From: Arbacia lixula
Lineage: Eukaryota; Echinodermata; Echinoidea; Arbacioida; Arbaciidae
Direction: 5' to 3'
NCBI GenBank assembly: GCA_963669155.1
Contig: OZ022576.1
Span: forward strand, 30,573,335-30,637,334
DNA: 64,000 nt
Shown here: in pieces, positions 27,001 to 42,500 of the stretch
Numbering within the stretch: position 1 is the first letter of the stretch
Layout: each line of letters starts with the position of its first letter
The notes under the pieces: model-generated
Told to the model about the DNA's origin: nothing
The model's input: only the letters and a program-made list of their open reading frames with translations
The model's database searches: none
Made by a program: the position numbers and the translations under genes

Positions 27001-28824
27001 CCTCTTCCGCCGTCTCAGTGAGCATATCAGAGATAATCATGATGGCCTGGTTGCACCCTGAACCACGGTCCGTGCTGTTAAACTGGGAAAGTTAACACAA
27101 TAAATAAATATTTATTCATGATATACATAATATGGAGTAGCCCAGTTACCCAGAAGGTGGTTTGCCACGGGGTCATGGTTTCATGATTTATACATAACTT
27201 TCATCAAATATCAAAATGTACAACATCCCTCTTAGACACCACAAACATCAAAACATCATTTAAACGGCCATACATGATATCACTTTATCAAGAAAAGTCA
27301 TTACATATGTTTTGCTCTTTACAAAGATTGAGCTTTCACTTACACGCCAAGATTAAACTAATCTGGGTAAATTTAAATTCATGAATTCGTACGTATTCGT
27401 AAATTACGATTATTTGTGGTAATTTTGAGTCAATCCTTGGGTCGCAAACTCACCGCGTTGAGCAACTCAAAGGCGTGTCGTACAGCCCTCTTTAAGTCCG
27501 CCATCCCGTATGGCGTGAGCGGTGCGAGTGCGTCCTTGATCAACTGAAATATGGAAAATACAACAATCTCAGATTAATAGATGTTAAAGAGGCAGTAATC
27601 ATGTTTTTATAAAGCAAAGCAAATATATGTGATATTATATTTTCATGTATAGAATAAGATTAATGTGATCATGAATATCTCTATTACTCCATTATATTGA
27701 CCAATTATTGGGCAGATGTACCAATTATCACAACGGGGAGAACATGTGTATGTATGTGTGTGTGTGTATGTGGGTGCGTGTGTTTAATGTGAACTTTAAA
27801 TCGATTTCAGTATCTTAGATATCAATCTATATCAAATGATGCGTAGATAGACCAACATGGCTATAATCAGATAAAGCTGCAATAAATCGCTTCATCAACC
27901 AACGTAATTTCAAACGTTACATAAACCGACGATAATATTTTCCCCCTATTTTTCCAAGAAGGTTATTCACAATGACGGCTGACTGTAATCATTTCGATAT
28001 AAAACTGGACCTGCTAAAGAAAAAGAAGATTACTAATCAAATTGCTCAAACTAGTCCGCTGTATTGCAAACGCAGTCTTTTTTAATGGCTTCATTAAAGT
28101 GAGTTCGTATAATTGAGAGCACATAACAATGTATTTATCGTACCACGTACTAGCTAGCACTGAGGCATTGGCGAATGATGGCATCACCACCCAATATTAA
28201 AAGCAGGTTATTGAATGCAACGACCTTGGTGACAGCATCCTGCAATGATGCACGCAAACATAAAGGAAAGAGGTTTGTCCTCGTGAAGCGAGGTATGATT
28301 TGAAACGGGCTCGTGTGTTGTGTTCAAGACCACCGCACTGTTCGAGAACGGTGTGACACATGTAATATTAATATCTCCCCGTGTGCTTGACTTGGTCCCT
28401 GTGCCATGCTTATGGCTGTTATGAGGTGCTCGCGACAGAATCATCATCGTGGAAGCATGGTCGTTATTAGAAGCGTGATGAAAGAGGGTGAGGGAGAAAG
28501 GAGGAGGAGGAGGAGGAGGAGGAGGAGGAGGAGGAGAAGGAGGAGGAGGAGGAGGAGGAGGAGGAGGAGGAGGAGGAGGAGGAGGAGGAGGAGGTGGAGG
28601 AGGAGGAGGAGGAGGAGGAGGAGGAGGAGGAGGAGGAGGAGGAGGAGGAGGAGGAGGAAGAGGAGGAGAAGGGAGAAAAGGTGGGCATGGTGAGGGGGGG
28701 GGGGGGGTAAAGGGAATAGTGGAGGGATAAAGGTGGGGTAGAGAAAAGGGAAGGGGAGACAAAAGGAGACAGGGACGTGGACATGGACATGGTGGAAAGA
28801 GAGAGGGGGAGAGGGAGAGAGAGA

Positions 28825-28875
<51 letters not shown>

Positions 28876-28889
28876 GGGATGAAGATGGG

Positions 28890-28923
<34 letters not shown>

Positions 28924-28976
28924 AAGAGGGAGAAGAAGAAGGTACGTGGTCATATACTGTACGTGCATTAAACGTA

Positions 28977-29019
<43 letters not shown>

Positions 29020-31484
29020 CCAAACCATACATAGTTGGTATTCTACAGGTAGGGCAAAAGGTACCACACATACGACAAATCACGTGGTTATACACTACGG
29101 GTTTCTATTACAGTAAAGTGATCGTTACAGCCATAAACGAGCGCGTGATTTATACGCAAACAATCACTGACTGACAAATTTGAACATGTATATGCCATTC
29201 TCATTGGGCTTAAAAAATCGCGAAGTTAGGGTGAAAATTGCTTAGCAACCGCACCAAAAGACGAATGGTCCTATTGTCCCTGCCCCCTAACTTCGCGATT
29301 TTTTAAAGCCCAATGAGAATGGCACTACTATGACATCATGGCTTCGACTCACGTTTTTGTTGTCGGAGGTAGCTTGGACCATCGTGTCGTTGAAGCACGG
29401 TTGGATAAACAATGTCTCCTCGTTAAACTGGAAAATGAATAGAGTTCAACAAACACGACAATGAAAAATGAGACTGTTATTTTTAGCACGCCCTCTCTTA
29501 TCAATGATGGTAGTACTACGGGAATCATATGCAATCATATCCATGAATGCATAATTTTTTCGGTTGGGGTCACAAGTCTCATCGTTTTTGAATTAGCTAT
29601 TTTATTACAAAAAAAAAAGCCTACATGGAAACGGGGTAGAGTACAAAAACTACACTGCAAAACAATACTGTCAATCTTGTATTATTAAAGGCAGTACGAG
29701 AACTATATGCAATCATAATTATGTATCAATATGTTGTGGTGGGGTCACACGTCGAAACTTTCTTTTAATTAGTAGATCATTTTTCAAATTAATAGTAACA
29801 ATACCCGGTCTCAGACTGTAGGGTACATATGACATACAAAGGACAGAAATTCATATATAATATCTAATTCATAATTTCCATCTGTCCATGGAATACTTTA
29901 TGCCAATATCAACAAACCCTCATTGTATTTGCACTTTTGTTACGTCCAACATTGGTTCTCCATATGGTGTACGTGAGACGCATTAAATGTGTGCAACTTC
30001 TAGATGTAAAATAACTTTGACTATGCACGTTTTAGTGTGATATACCAGCGACGTAAATGGACATTTATCGTTATTGTGTTTGATGTCTTGTTACAATAAA
30101 CGCCCACTTCATGTGATTCAATTTAATGTAAATTGGTTGAAAGAATATTTAATCGAGGTCGAATTGCAAGAAGTTATACATACGATAGGCCTAAAGGACA
30201 TTGCAATAAACATAGAACACATAAAATAAGAATGAAAATATAAAATGGTAATGATATCAAAGGAATCACATAGGAATCACAATATGACTGAATAAAATCA
30301 ATGAATTTATAAACTTATGATCTCAGAGAATCGCTTACGCTGAGTACGTTGACGAAGTCGTTATCGCCAAAAGTGTCGAGGATCTTCTTGATGAGGTGCT
30401 TGGCGATCTCGACGAACAGGCCTGTCATACTGCCGCTCATGTCGACGAGGATGACGACGTCCTTGGGTGATGTCGCGCCTTCCACGTACCTGGGTAGCAC
30501 GATGACGAAATGGAGGAGAGGAGGATTCTTTTAAGGAAATGGCAAAAAACTTACACATTGCAAAATCACACTCAGATTTGCATGACAAGTGTTTAATGAA
30601 ACGTTTCAGTAATTATCAGGAATATTTTTTTTTCAGTAGAAATCTAAGAAAGCGTTCACATCGAATTACTCAAGAATACATTTATCTCCTGGTTTATGGA
30701 TATAAACAAGATTCTGGGATGAAATGCAATGCAGATTGTCACATGCTTTGAAGCGATCTCACACTTAATGCACATTGATATCCATGCAGTGCATCTTATA
30801 ACTAATCGTTATTGTGCACACTTTAGTAATGTGGTCATCAGGCAATTATCTGGAATCCTCTAATGAAGAATGTTGTGAATCTTTTTCTTTTGCAGCTTCA
30901 TTAATCCTTATCCCCTGTTTTTCTCCAACTGCTGCTTTTTTGCTGCCCTCTCCTCATTCTCCGTATTGTTCTGTCTCATTTTGTCTTTCTTCTCCGTCTT
31001 TTTTCTTTCTCTTAATTTCCTTGAGCTCATGCTGATGGTTTAGATTATGTCTTCTTCTTTCATCTTAGAGAATGGTTTGGCGGTGGGAAGGAGGGAAGGG
31101 GGAAGCGTTGCCCCTGTTGATAGGCTACAAGCATATATGGGACCGCGAATTACCCCCCCCCCCCCCATCCCACATCCCTCCGTACACTTCTCATATCGAC
31201 CTGAAAGCCGAAACTTCCCTTATATTAATTGGAAACACGACGGAGATGCTCGTCTGATCAACGTTTGACACGGTCATTCATTTTCCGTCATCACAATGTC
31301 ATTAATGGGAAAGCTGTCCAGCGAGATATGAAGCTATGATTATGAACATGGTGAAGGAGACCCTTGAATTAAAGCGAGTAGAAGGGTAAAGACTGTTGGG
31401 GATCTATAAACTATTCCATTCCATTTATTATGATGTATCCTTACTATTCCTTTATATATATATATATATACATATATATATCTA

Positions 31485-31519
<35 letters not shown>

Positions 31520-31542
31520 ATCTATCTATCTATCTATCTATC

Positions 31543-31621
<79 letters not shown>

Positions 31622-32995
31622 TTATTTACAGAAGAAGAATAAAGGATGCGATGGCGCTGATTTCTAGGTGAAGACAAAGAAATCGAATGAAACGCCGGAG
31701 AAGAAAAATATTTATTTATTTATTTATTTACATTTATTTATAAGTATATACATTTATAAATCTATTCCATCCACAAACTAGATTTTGTACCATTGTTTTG
31801 TTTTTTCAAACTTTATGCGCCTCTTTATTTTACTTAATGTGTATAGTAGTAATAATCATTAAGCAAATCTAGAACAAAAATATCGCGGCATTTCTTCTTA
31901 TATTGTACTTTACTTCAGCCTCCTATCAATCCTTCTTTCCGCTTGTTGATTTGTTATTCGTTCATTTCTTTGTTTGTATGTTGGTTGGTTTGATTGATGT
32001 ATTGATTTGTTTCCCGCCCTGAACAAAATCCTAAAGGCAATCCGTGATCCTCTCAAATGCACTCTACAGTTTATAGTTTGGTCCAAAAATTCATCATGCT
32101 TACATCGCCTGGAGATCTCTAATCCTTCCCCTGGGAATCTAAGACCAGAAGGGTATCCTCAAGAGGGCTCACGACGGTAACGAAACACCGATTAACTCAA
32201 TCCGCCCGCTGAGAATGGAAGGCGAGATGAACAATGGTCATCTTATTTTCATGAAAATCAACTTATTTTTTTTACACAAAACAAAACGATGTGTATCTGT
32301 TATCAAAGGAGAGACGTGCGTTTGTAGGGCAACTTTTACCACACTGGTGATTTATTACATCATTTCGCAGAACTGATAAGCATGGTAATAGATTTAAGAC
32401 GAAACCTTATAGACATTAGGACTTGTACGATTGTTTTAATGAAAATTACACAAACAAACAAGTTGAACGCTCCATGTTACTCAGAGAGAAAAATCAACAT
32501 TTGTCGCTAGAAGGTGGAATTTGTCGCATCCTGCCAATAGACATTGACATGACATAGACGTGGACGTGTTCATTTCAAGCCTCGTCCACTCCAAATCTTA
32601 CACGCTGTGATTAACTAGTCTTTCCAGCGTGTGAGGTGTGGAATGGACAAAAGGGTGGGGTGTTTCTGCTGAGCTTAAAAAGAACACTTCCACGTCAACT
32701 TCGTGTCAATCACAAAACTCTCTCCACATGTATACGCCACAACGGCCACACCCATACACGCCGGACCGGCATAGCAACATAGGAGCGCGACATAACCATG
32801 CCTGTCTGCTTCCGCCCTGTTAGCATCCTCCTCTATCATCCTTTGAAGAAGGCATTTCATTTTGATCGCCTGCCTTCAACTGTGGACGACAATACACCAG
32901 ACGATGGTCTGAACTACAAATGAAGAATAGGCGTCCCCTTCCCCCCTTTCTCTGTATCCATGGTATCTGTCGCTGTCTTTTCATCTCCTCCTTAC

Positions 32996-33042
<47 letters not shown>

Positions 33043-34868
33043 TTCCATTTCTATTTGATGGGTGGTAGCGTTGGTGACTGTAACCATGGAGATGCATTTT
33101 GATCTAATTCAGTTCCATCCCTAAGACTTACTATATTTTCAATCATGTTAGCAACGAGACAGACAAGCATTGCGCTGCCTTTGAATATACCGGGTGTAGA
33201 AAAAAAAACCCAACTCATAGTTACTTGTTTGTCATTTTTGACTTCGTCGTATTGATTCTGTTTATCAGTATTTATTATATCTAAGCCTACGTGAAATAAG
33301 TATTACACCGACTTAGGCGCAATTTCTCTGATGGCCCCATATTCATATTTGTGTCATATTTCGGGCTATATTTTGTGTAATATCACGACCCTTCTGAAAA
33401 AAAAAGCCTTATTGGCTGATCGAGAGTTCCCGTGCACAAATTAATCCATTTAAATTAAATCATTATTCAAGTGAGTGAATACTGGTACTTCATATGCATT
33501 CTTACAATCGCGATGATCTGAATATACTCCATGTTACTGTCAATACATGACAGAGAAAGGGAAGCTTGTTGTACACATTCAAATGCGTCTGCGAGAAATA
33601 TCACGAAGGGTGGATAAAGTGCACTAAATTTTTGCACTGCATGTTTACTTGGAGTAAATAATGAACTAAATAGTGCTCTCGTTTCATTGTTAGTAAAAGA
33701 GATCGGCGTTCCGGCGTGACATACGCTATATAAGCCTGGTTACGCTGTACTTTCAACGTAGCACAGAAAACGGTATTCTCTATTTGAGTAATTACCACTG
33801 GGTCGACAGCGCAACTCCAGTTTCTCTATGCATTGATCTTTCTCCTTATTGTGTAATTATCGTGTAATCACATTAAACGGGGGGGGGGGGGGGGGTATAA
33901 GCCTTCACCTGTAGTTTAATTGAGATTGAACTACACATTAAGAAAATTCGTAGTGCAAATACAGTTCAAGCTTTCTGATATTACGTTAAATGATGTATTG
34001 CACCTCAACTTCACAACTCACCACATATCATATTGAATGTACAGTGAACGGTGCGTGACACAAACGCTCAAATATATCTGTAAAGTAGTATATTTGAACA
34101 TGGATCTTTGTATGTGATCGCTATCCGCAACACTGTTCACTGCTCAGATACAAACCCATTAAATAAATGGATCTTTAAGTCTGATTGAAAATTATATAGA
34201 AGTAGATAGCTTCCAACACAAAAGAACTGACCATAACGCAAACCATTTTTATTTAGTATTAAAATTCCTTTGTCTTTCTAAATATCAGATTTAGGAAGGA
34301 AAACCACTTTAAATGATTACATTTCGTTACTTTTCGCCAATCCAGTGTTGCATGTATGTAAACATCATTACACTTTGAGTGATGACATTTTGTTGCTCTT
34401 CACCAATCCAGTCTATAAAAATTAATAAATGTCATTTTCACATTGTTTTCCCTAACTCTAAATGTCACGAAATGTCAGAGTTTTCACTTCGTCGCATGGC
34501 TTGCCGATGGCTTGATTACCAGTGACTGTCAGCGTACAGCTATCTCATTTCAAGGAGCAGCGAATCAACATGTGGAAATACTGTTTACTTTGACTACCCG
34601 CAACTGAAAAAATATTTATTGCTCATTTTTTTCAACGGTATTTCATTTGTTCCCCATCAACCATCTTTCCCTTCATTAAAGTATACACAATAAATGATAA
34701 TTCCATAATATTTTAATATAAATGTTCTACTTAATCCTATTACTGATTTGTAAGACGATTGATATTCGATCTGACACGTTCATACAAACACCTCCTCCCT
34801 CACACACACAGACACACATACACACACATACACACACTGACACATACACACACACATACACACACAAC

Positions 34869-34915
<47 letters not shown>

Positions 34916-35763
34916 CATATACATAAAAAACACACAAGCAGACACCAAACACATGTGTACGTAAAAGACTTCTTAGAATCCAAATACATTTCATGCACTT
35001 AAAGTTTTACGACATATACTAAGTATTGTGGCTACGACAATGTGGCGTGATATTCGATTATGGAAGACCAGCGGGAAGTATTTGTGCTAAATCTAGTGCT
35101 ATCCTATCAGTAAACGGTTATATCATCGTGTGAGTGAAGAGAGAGGTAAACATTCATGGCTGACCACACAACGTTATATAAAGACTTATTTGATAGTATT
35201 CACAGATTTCAACGCACTCACACGATAAATGATTTATAATCGAATTGGGTTGCATTTTATTCACTGCCACGGTTCGCGCCTTTCTTGGAGCTGATGGTCT
35301 GTGGTATTTGAGGAAGCTGTGATGATTGTTTACAGAGAGAAATCGAGGTTTTAGAATATCAAATATGGGACACTCATACAACCCAAATTGTCTGAGCGTA
35401 AGGTTAAGCCAAGCATATGAACACTGTTTATGAGGAGGTGATTTGAAAGAAATTCTGACAGCACAAGGAGAATAATTTTTTGCTTCACGGAATAAAATCT
35501 TTTTAAAGTACTGCTAGCTATGCTACTACTACTGCTGCTTTTACTATATATAAGCATACACTACAGTTTATCATTAGTTATAATACTACTGCCATTACTA
35601 CTGTAGTCTACTACTAACTACTCTTGTTACTATTTACTATTACTACTATAAGTACTGCTACTCCACTACTACTACTTCTACTACTAATACTACCAATACT
35701 CCTACCATCACTACTACTACTACTACTAGTAGTACCACTACCACTTCTACTACTACTACAACA

Positions 35764-35812
<49 letters not shown>

Positions 35813-35849
35813 TTATTATTATTACTACTACTATTACTACTACTATTAT

Positions 35850-35891
<42 letters not shown>

Positions 35892-38889
35892 AACTAGTAC
35901 TACTTCTATTACTTTTACTATTACAGCTACTACTTATACCACTACTACTATCATAATTACTACTACCTCTATGCCTTAATTTCGATAACTGTCCGGCATG
36001 TGAAAGTGAATCTGAAAAGTTACAAATTGAATTACCATGCGGCCGTCGCGCTATATCCGCTTCAAAATTGAGCGGGGAAATCTATATTTACACATATCAT
36101 AGCAAACGCTTACCATTTTCATTTTTCGCAGCGGCGGGAAAATATTGCCCTCAATTTATCGGCCGTAAAACGCAGCGACAAATCGCTTCTACATGCACGT
36201 CTGATCATGATCATGATCATGATCGTGATCGTGAACATGATCGTGGTGAGGCGTATGAGTGGCGCCCATTCTCTTTATTCACCCCTACCACTGAGCAATT
36301 TGACACCATCGTTTAACTCTATAGTTCTTATTTGTTCTATTTTTGTATTTGATGCCTGATCATAGCCGTTTCTGAATTGTCAATTATCACTGTTGAATCT
36401 TTTATCTTTGCTAATTAAGGTTATCTTGTGATTATCATTTCCCAACATGTGGGTATTTTCGTCGAAACTACATGCCTAGACATATGTGCCTATAGACATA
36501 AATGATACGCTCGTCTGGTGAGCTAGCAGGAAGTGATAATAACGTGCACACAACATACTTAAGCTTCCACAAGCATGATAAGGATCGCACCCGGTTAATG
36601 ATTTAAACTTACTACTAGTAATTAGTTCCATATTGCGCATGCTGATGCCGAGGATCTTTTTCATTTATCTTTATTTTTTTCAAATTTGGCATAACATTTC
36701 AGTTTATTCTTAAGAACCGTATTATCTATTAACAAGCAAAGCATTATATGAAAAGTGCCACTCTTTCATTATTTGTCCTTATTCTTCCGTGAGTTGCCTT
36801 TTGCTTTACCTTTAAGCAAGAACTATCAATTACACAGGCCATGTGCACTACCGTCAGCCAGTCTGATGTTACAAAGGTACCATTGGTTATCACAATAGGA
36901 CAGCTGAGCTGAGGGGGGCGTATGTATGTGTGGTGTGGTGTGGTGTGGTGTGGTTGTGTGTGTGTGTGTGTGTATGTGTGTGTTGTGTGTGTGTGTGTGT
37001 GTGTGTATGGGTGTGTGTGTGTGTATGTGCGTGTGCGTGTGTGTGTTTGTGTGATTTATGTAATAATTGTGCTTGAATGAAATAAAAATAAAGACGAGAC
37101 ATACTTGTGGACAAGTATAAGGTGGTCTGCATTGGCAAATTCATGCACAGGCATGGGCTGGTAAATGCACGGTGACACCATGGGAGCTTATATGGTGAAC
37201 TTTCAGAATAAAAGATTTAAACATAAGCGAGATACAGCTCCTAGAGGATCGTCATGTCATTTCGTGATTGGAAATAATGCACCTTCCATTGACATAACGC
37301 GTACATACCTCCGATTTTGACACCAGTGCCTATAATCAAATTCACACCATGAAGACGTCATCAAAAGAAAAAAAATAAGGCTAATACACCATAGAGCAAT
37401 GTCTTAGCTACAACAAACTGAAATTTGGGAGAAAAACGGGTAAAAAAGTTCATGACGTCATACATGAAAATCCATTCTTTCGATTCATGTGGCAAAATGA
37501 TGACGTCACGATGTCTTTAATGACAAGGGGGGGGGGGCACTTGCACTGCATTATCCAGATTCCCCTGTTTCCACAAAATTAAATGATATACATAAAACCC
37601 ATAGGCAGCAGGCAATCTGGCCCACAAAGGGTTGCACCTGGGTATATAGAGTACCGAAGTGGTGTCGTCATATCCATTGCTATGCATATTCCTGGTTCTA
37701 AACAACATCTCTCAAGTGAGAGTTTCACTGGTCCGACATTGTCTAGCGGACTAGTGTCAGGCACTCCCATTGAGAGTTCCTGCTGTGATCACCGCCATTT
37801 GCTCTACCCACAGCATGCTCATATATGACGTCACACTTCGGTCCTCTCCGTGCATACTACTGCCATATTCATGAAACCTTACTAAGCCTAGCTAGTCGTC
37901 GAAATGTATTCAGCTCAAAGCAGTATGAGCTAATGGCAAGGCTAGTAAGCTTTCGTAAATAAGGTCGATCTCCCTGCTGATTGTCTTACCATCCCCTGAC
38001 TCGGCAGTCGTAGAGGTCCAGGTTGTTCTCGTTGAGGGGCCACTTGTATCCTGTGAGCAGTGAGACAAGACAAATGGGTTATGATAGCACGGCATCGATT
38101 AGGCGGATGGAGAATCGACACAGCATGCATCACGCAGCCGAGTCTGGGCCCCATTTCACATGGTGGTTTAAAACCAACTGATCCGTGTTCACACCTGATA
38201 TTAATGCTTAGCTTGAGGTACCTTACAAGCCACCGGCTATCTGGTGATACCTTGTATTCACTGTTCGTGGAAACATGTTTATTTTGTTTGATGAATGAAT
38301 AAAGATTGAATTGAATTGATGTGTACCTGTTTGCACCTTGGTCGTGGATGAACGAATAAAAAGTGACTAATTTACAGTGGGGTAAAGCAAGTTTATTCTT
38401 TTATTCATGTGATAATTCAGTTTTACAATGAATATGACAAGAGTACCATGAACAAAAACGCAACATGTATGTTCACGTATCAGTTCTTATTTTGAAGTAA
38501 TGACAATCATAAAAAAATGAAAAAATAGTCATGCTTTTCCATATCATGATCTTCAATGTCTTCAAGTACGTCAAGTATCAACAAAATGGCGATCTTTTCA
38601 AAAGGTATTCATATCATATTCAGCCGAGGACTATGGGTCTGACGATGTCGCTAGTGAACCCGGTATGAAGGGGGTATGTTAACTTGCTAGTGACCCTGAT
38701 GTGAAGGGGGTATGGTAATGTTGCCAACCACGATGTGAAGAGGGTCTGACACCGCTTTGAAGGAGGCTAAAAAGAACCCAATCAGAGTAATGCCCTCGCC
38801 TTTCCTGCTTACGTGAATGCAGATGAGACTTTCATAAGTAGAGAAGATGAGTCTCGAAAGATTGGAAGATGGGGCGAGAGACGGAGAGA

Positions 38890-38944
<55 letters not shown>

Positions 38945-38991
38945 GGAGATGGACAGGGGAAGGGTGGACAGAGTGGAAGATGGGAGGGAAG

Positions 38992-39033
<42 letters not shown>

Positions 39034-39506
39034 GAAGATGGACAGGGGAGGGGTGGACAGAGTGGAAGATGGGGGGAAAGACGGAGAGAGAGAGAGAGAT
39101 GTGGAGATGGACAGGGGAGTGTGTGGAGAGACGAATGGGGTGAGAGACTGATAGAGAGGGGGGAGATGGTGAAATGGACAGGTGAGAGACGGAGAGAGGG
39201 GGAGGCAGAGATGCGGAGATGGACAGGGGAGGGGGTGGAGAGAGTGGAATTTGAGGTGAGAGACGGAGAGAGAGAGAGACAGAGGGGGGGGGGGGGGAGT
39301 AGGAGATGGGAAAATGGCCGGGAAAATGTAGACAGCGAGACAGTGGAGGAGGTGGAAATGAGATGAATTGAGAGAATAGAAGAAGCAGACGACATGGACG
39401 AGGGGCGGGAGGAAGGGAGGAGAGGTATAAAAGAGACAGACAGACGAACAGACATACAGACAGAGAGAGAGAGAGAGAGAGGTGGGGCAGGGAGGGAGAG
39501 GGAGAA

Positions 39507-39570
<64 letters not shown>

Positions 39571-42500
39571 GAGGGAGTGAGTGAGTGGAGGGGGACAGGT
39601 GTACATACATATGGTTGGGTGGGGTGTCTTTGGGGGATCCTTGATAGCTGTCTGCTACGAAGGCCTCAATGGAGGATGAATGAAACGGACGACGGCTCCT
39701 CGTTCATCAGACTATGAAATCATATTTTCCTATATGTACTTTCTGAAAGTTCACGTTGCGTCACTTAATTGCGATACTTGTTCTGCAATATGAGCATGTA
39801 GTATTTCCTCTTATCACGTTGTACTCTCTTTTGTTTTATCTTGTTCTGTATCATTGTTTTTTTACCTAAACTGTTGAATTACATTCTAGCCACATGCCTG
39901 AAATCATTATGTCCCATTCGATTATTTTACACATCTGCTTCAACTTTACAGCACTCTTTTATCACTATGTTTACCTTTTTTTTATCAGTATTTATTTTTT
40001 CTTCATGTCACGCTTAAATATTGATTTCTTGTTAAAGTCAAAGACGTAATCTTATGTGCACAAAAGTTTATATCAAACATGAAAAATTAACATGTACAGA
40101 TGGGAGCCAGATCACAAACAGTAAACGAGTCTTGCATGTTCCCCAACGTACTAGTAACGTTTCATGATCTAGCCCAAACAATCAATATCATTCAGGTTAG
40201 TCTAGAATTGATTGATGATTGATCGAATAAAATCACCTGTCTGGTACAAAATGTTGTTACGTTTACCTGATGACGACATTTATCTACCAATACCTAAATA
40301 AAGCTGTCTCATTTGAACAATATGATGTCTGCTAATTTATATGCAATTTTAGGTATTTTATTTTCTTAATGCCATTAGACTTTTTTTAATCATCAGGCTT
40401 TCATCAGACTGTGAAAACATATTTTCTTATTTGTACTTTTCGAAAGTTCATGTTGCGTCATTAAATTGTGGTACCTGTTCCGCAATATGTACACATGCAC
40501 ATCTATTTCAATTAACGCCATTACACTTTTTTTTACCAAGACAAAATTCTGTTCTCCGGGGTTTGTGTACAGTACTGGTGAAGGAAAACACGTTATGGGA
40601 GTGTAAGAGTTAGGCACATCAAGAAGAATCTAGCTGGGTGTAAGGGACGTTGTCTATTCAGCCCTACTCTGACAAAAGGAAGCAACTAACAAAAGAGACT
40701 TTTCTTGTAAATGAGCAAAATGTGCCTGCCACTTGCATTGGCATCAGTGCAACACCACATCATGTTAGATTGAATATCTCGCAGCAAGATGAATATTTCT
40801 TGTCTAGATTTTGGCCGTACGTAGGGAATGCTGGGTACGTTCTAAGAATATTTGAGTGATTTGTCATTTCCTTCCTTTTGTCAAAGTAGGGCAGTATTCA
40901 GGCAGGCATGACACGCATGAATTATTCCGAGAGTGTCGCGCCAACAGGGTTGCCTACGACAAGATTTCGAATCAATCGCATCAATCTCGATATCCTCTAA
41001 AGACACTTTCCTCCAATCCTGCGAGAATCTGCCCACCCGGGCCCCGGGATGGAATGTAGGATGTTGGAGAGTAATTCCTCTACTTTGCTGAGAGGCAACT
41101 TTCCATTCAGCTCGTACATTATTCATTTCAATTTGTTGACAAACCCAATCACGTGCATTGGAGTTTTTAAAGCCATCGTTTTGGGCGAGAAAAAAAAGCA
41201 AGAGACTCCCTTCAGCTCGGACGACCTTGCTCTCGGCAACATGTCGTCTGCATGGTAAATGTAGGACTATATTCAATTTTGGTGAAATACATCCGATACA
41301 AATTCGATTTACCTGCACCTCTGATCTCTCACAAGTGAACACAATATCTTCTTAGGTCATAGAATTGAACTCTAGTTACCGCACCTTGCTTATATCTGCT
41401 CATGATATACTGCTTTTCGCACTAACTGTGTTTTCCAATGCTGTGAATAAAGTGAAGCGTTGATAATGTTCCATTGATTAAGGGGTATGATAACCGTGGT
41501 CTAGTGTATGGGATACACACGTTCTTTCGCTTGATATTGAGAACTAAGTTTAGAATTATCATTTAAGATATACCGACAAGAAGAAGTCCCGTTTCATGAA
41601 AAAGAATATGTGGTTTTCGTTTGTCAATGTGTTGCTCCTTAAAGCGCTGACATGGCAAAGATAGTGTAAGGCGAGTTTCACAGTACACCATGTAGCATGA
41701 AGCCCAAACTAGACCGTTAGGATGTCTTCACTCACACAAACCATGCTTTTTACCATGATAACGTTGCGGTGTCATTTACACGAATTAATATAAATATTCA
41801 CAACTATTCAACAGTTGTTTTTTTACATGGTAATGATAATCCTTCCCTCGTGAATTTGATACCGGGAAAAAAACTAAACATTAGATTACAAATATTAAAT
41901 GTGTAGTTTGTGTGATTCAGGCATACATTTCTAAATACATTTTGAAGAGAAAATTATAGCATCCTTGACAGGTTTTGTTTGAAATACGTTAAACAGAACA
42001 AACACATCGGCACACGAATTCCCCAGTTTATCCTTAAATGACATCGTACATTAGGCCTATTATATGAATCTTAGGATAATGATGTTATCAGTGTAACCTG
42101 TTTTAATGTAGGCCTATTCGGTATAATTCCTATGCTTGTACTCCACTAGCACATGGGTAGATTTGGTGCTTACTATAACCATGAAAACCGAGGATATGAA
42201 GCGAACTCGAGTCATACATTCTTGATAAGATGATAGAGGAGTAGAACACATAACTATAACCAGGGGTGTTTCACAAAACTGTTCTTAAGCTAAGAACGGC
42301 TTTACGCACGACTGTTGATAATTTATTGTTATAAATAAGATTCCATACTTTGTTCCTGTTGTAACATAGTGGGAGTTTATTTCCACCAATCCTAATCAAA
42401 TTTGACAAATCATCAACCTGTTGTTAATAGGAAGAATTTTAATTTATAAACATCAGATAAAGTCGTTCTTAGCTTAAGAACAGCTTGGTGAAACACCCCT

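Larger units (their letters stand above)
30490..37989 (-). other. A4-A5 intron, 7.5 kb, no exon seen
   Basis: It holds TA/TATC repeats (31450-31625), a CT tract (about 33000-33040), CA repeats (34795-34914), a long TAC/ACT array (35620-35960), GT repeats (36926-37060), poly-C and poly-G tracts and dispersed repeat I copy 2. No exon, RNA gene or intact transposon was recognised. Confidence 0.6.

Noticed and set aside
28208..29095. A 295-codon minus-strand open frame and overlapping frames rich in Pro, Ser, Leu, Arg or Gly
   Set aside because: They run through the GGA and GA arrays; composition is purely that of the repeat in each frame.
36205..36245. Tandem ATCATG-type units giving a [13 protein letters not shown] frame
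   Set aside because: Short hexamer repeat; no gene context and no similarity to a known metal-binding protein.
38687..39610. A 307-codon minus-strand open frame of Ser/Leu/Pro repeats
   Set aside because: It is a by-product of the 0.7-kb CT/GA tract with no conserved segment.
40881..41342. A 153-codon minus-strand open frame
   Set aside because: No recognisable motif; it lies in an intron, begins in the end of MITE D and has no supporting splice or start context. Kept as unassigned.
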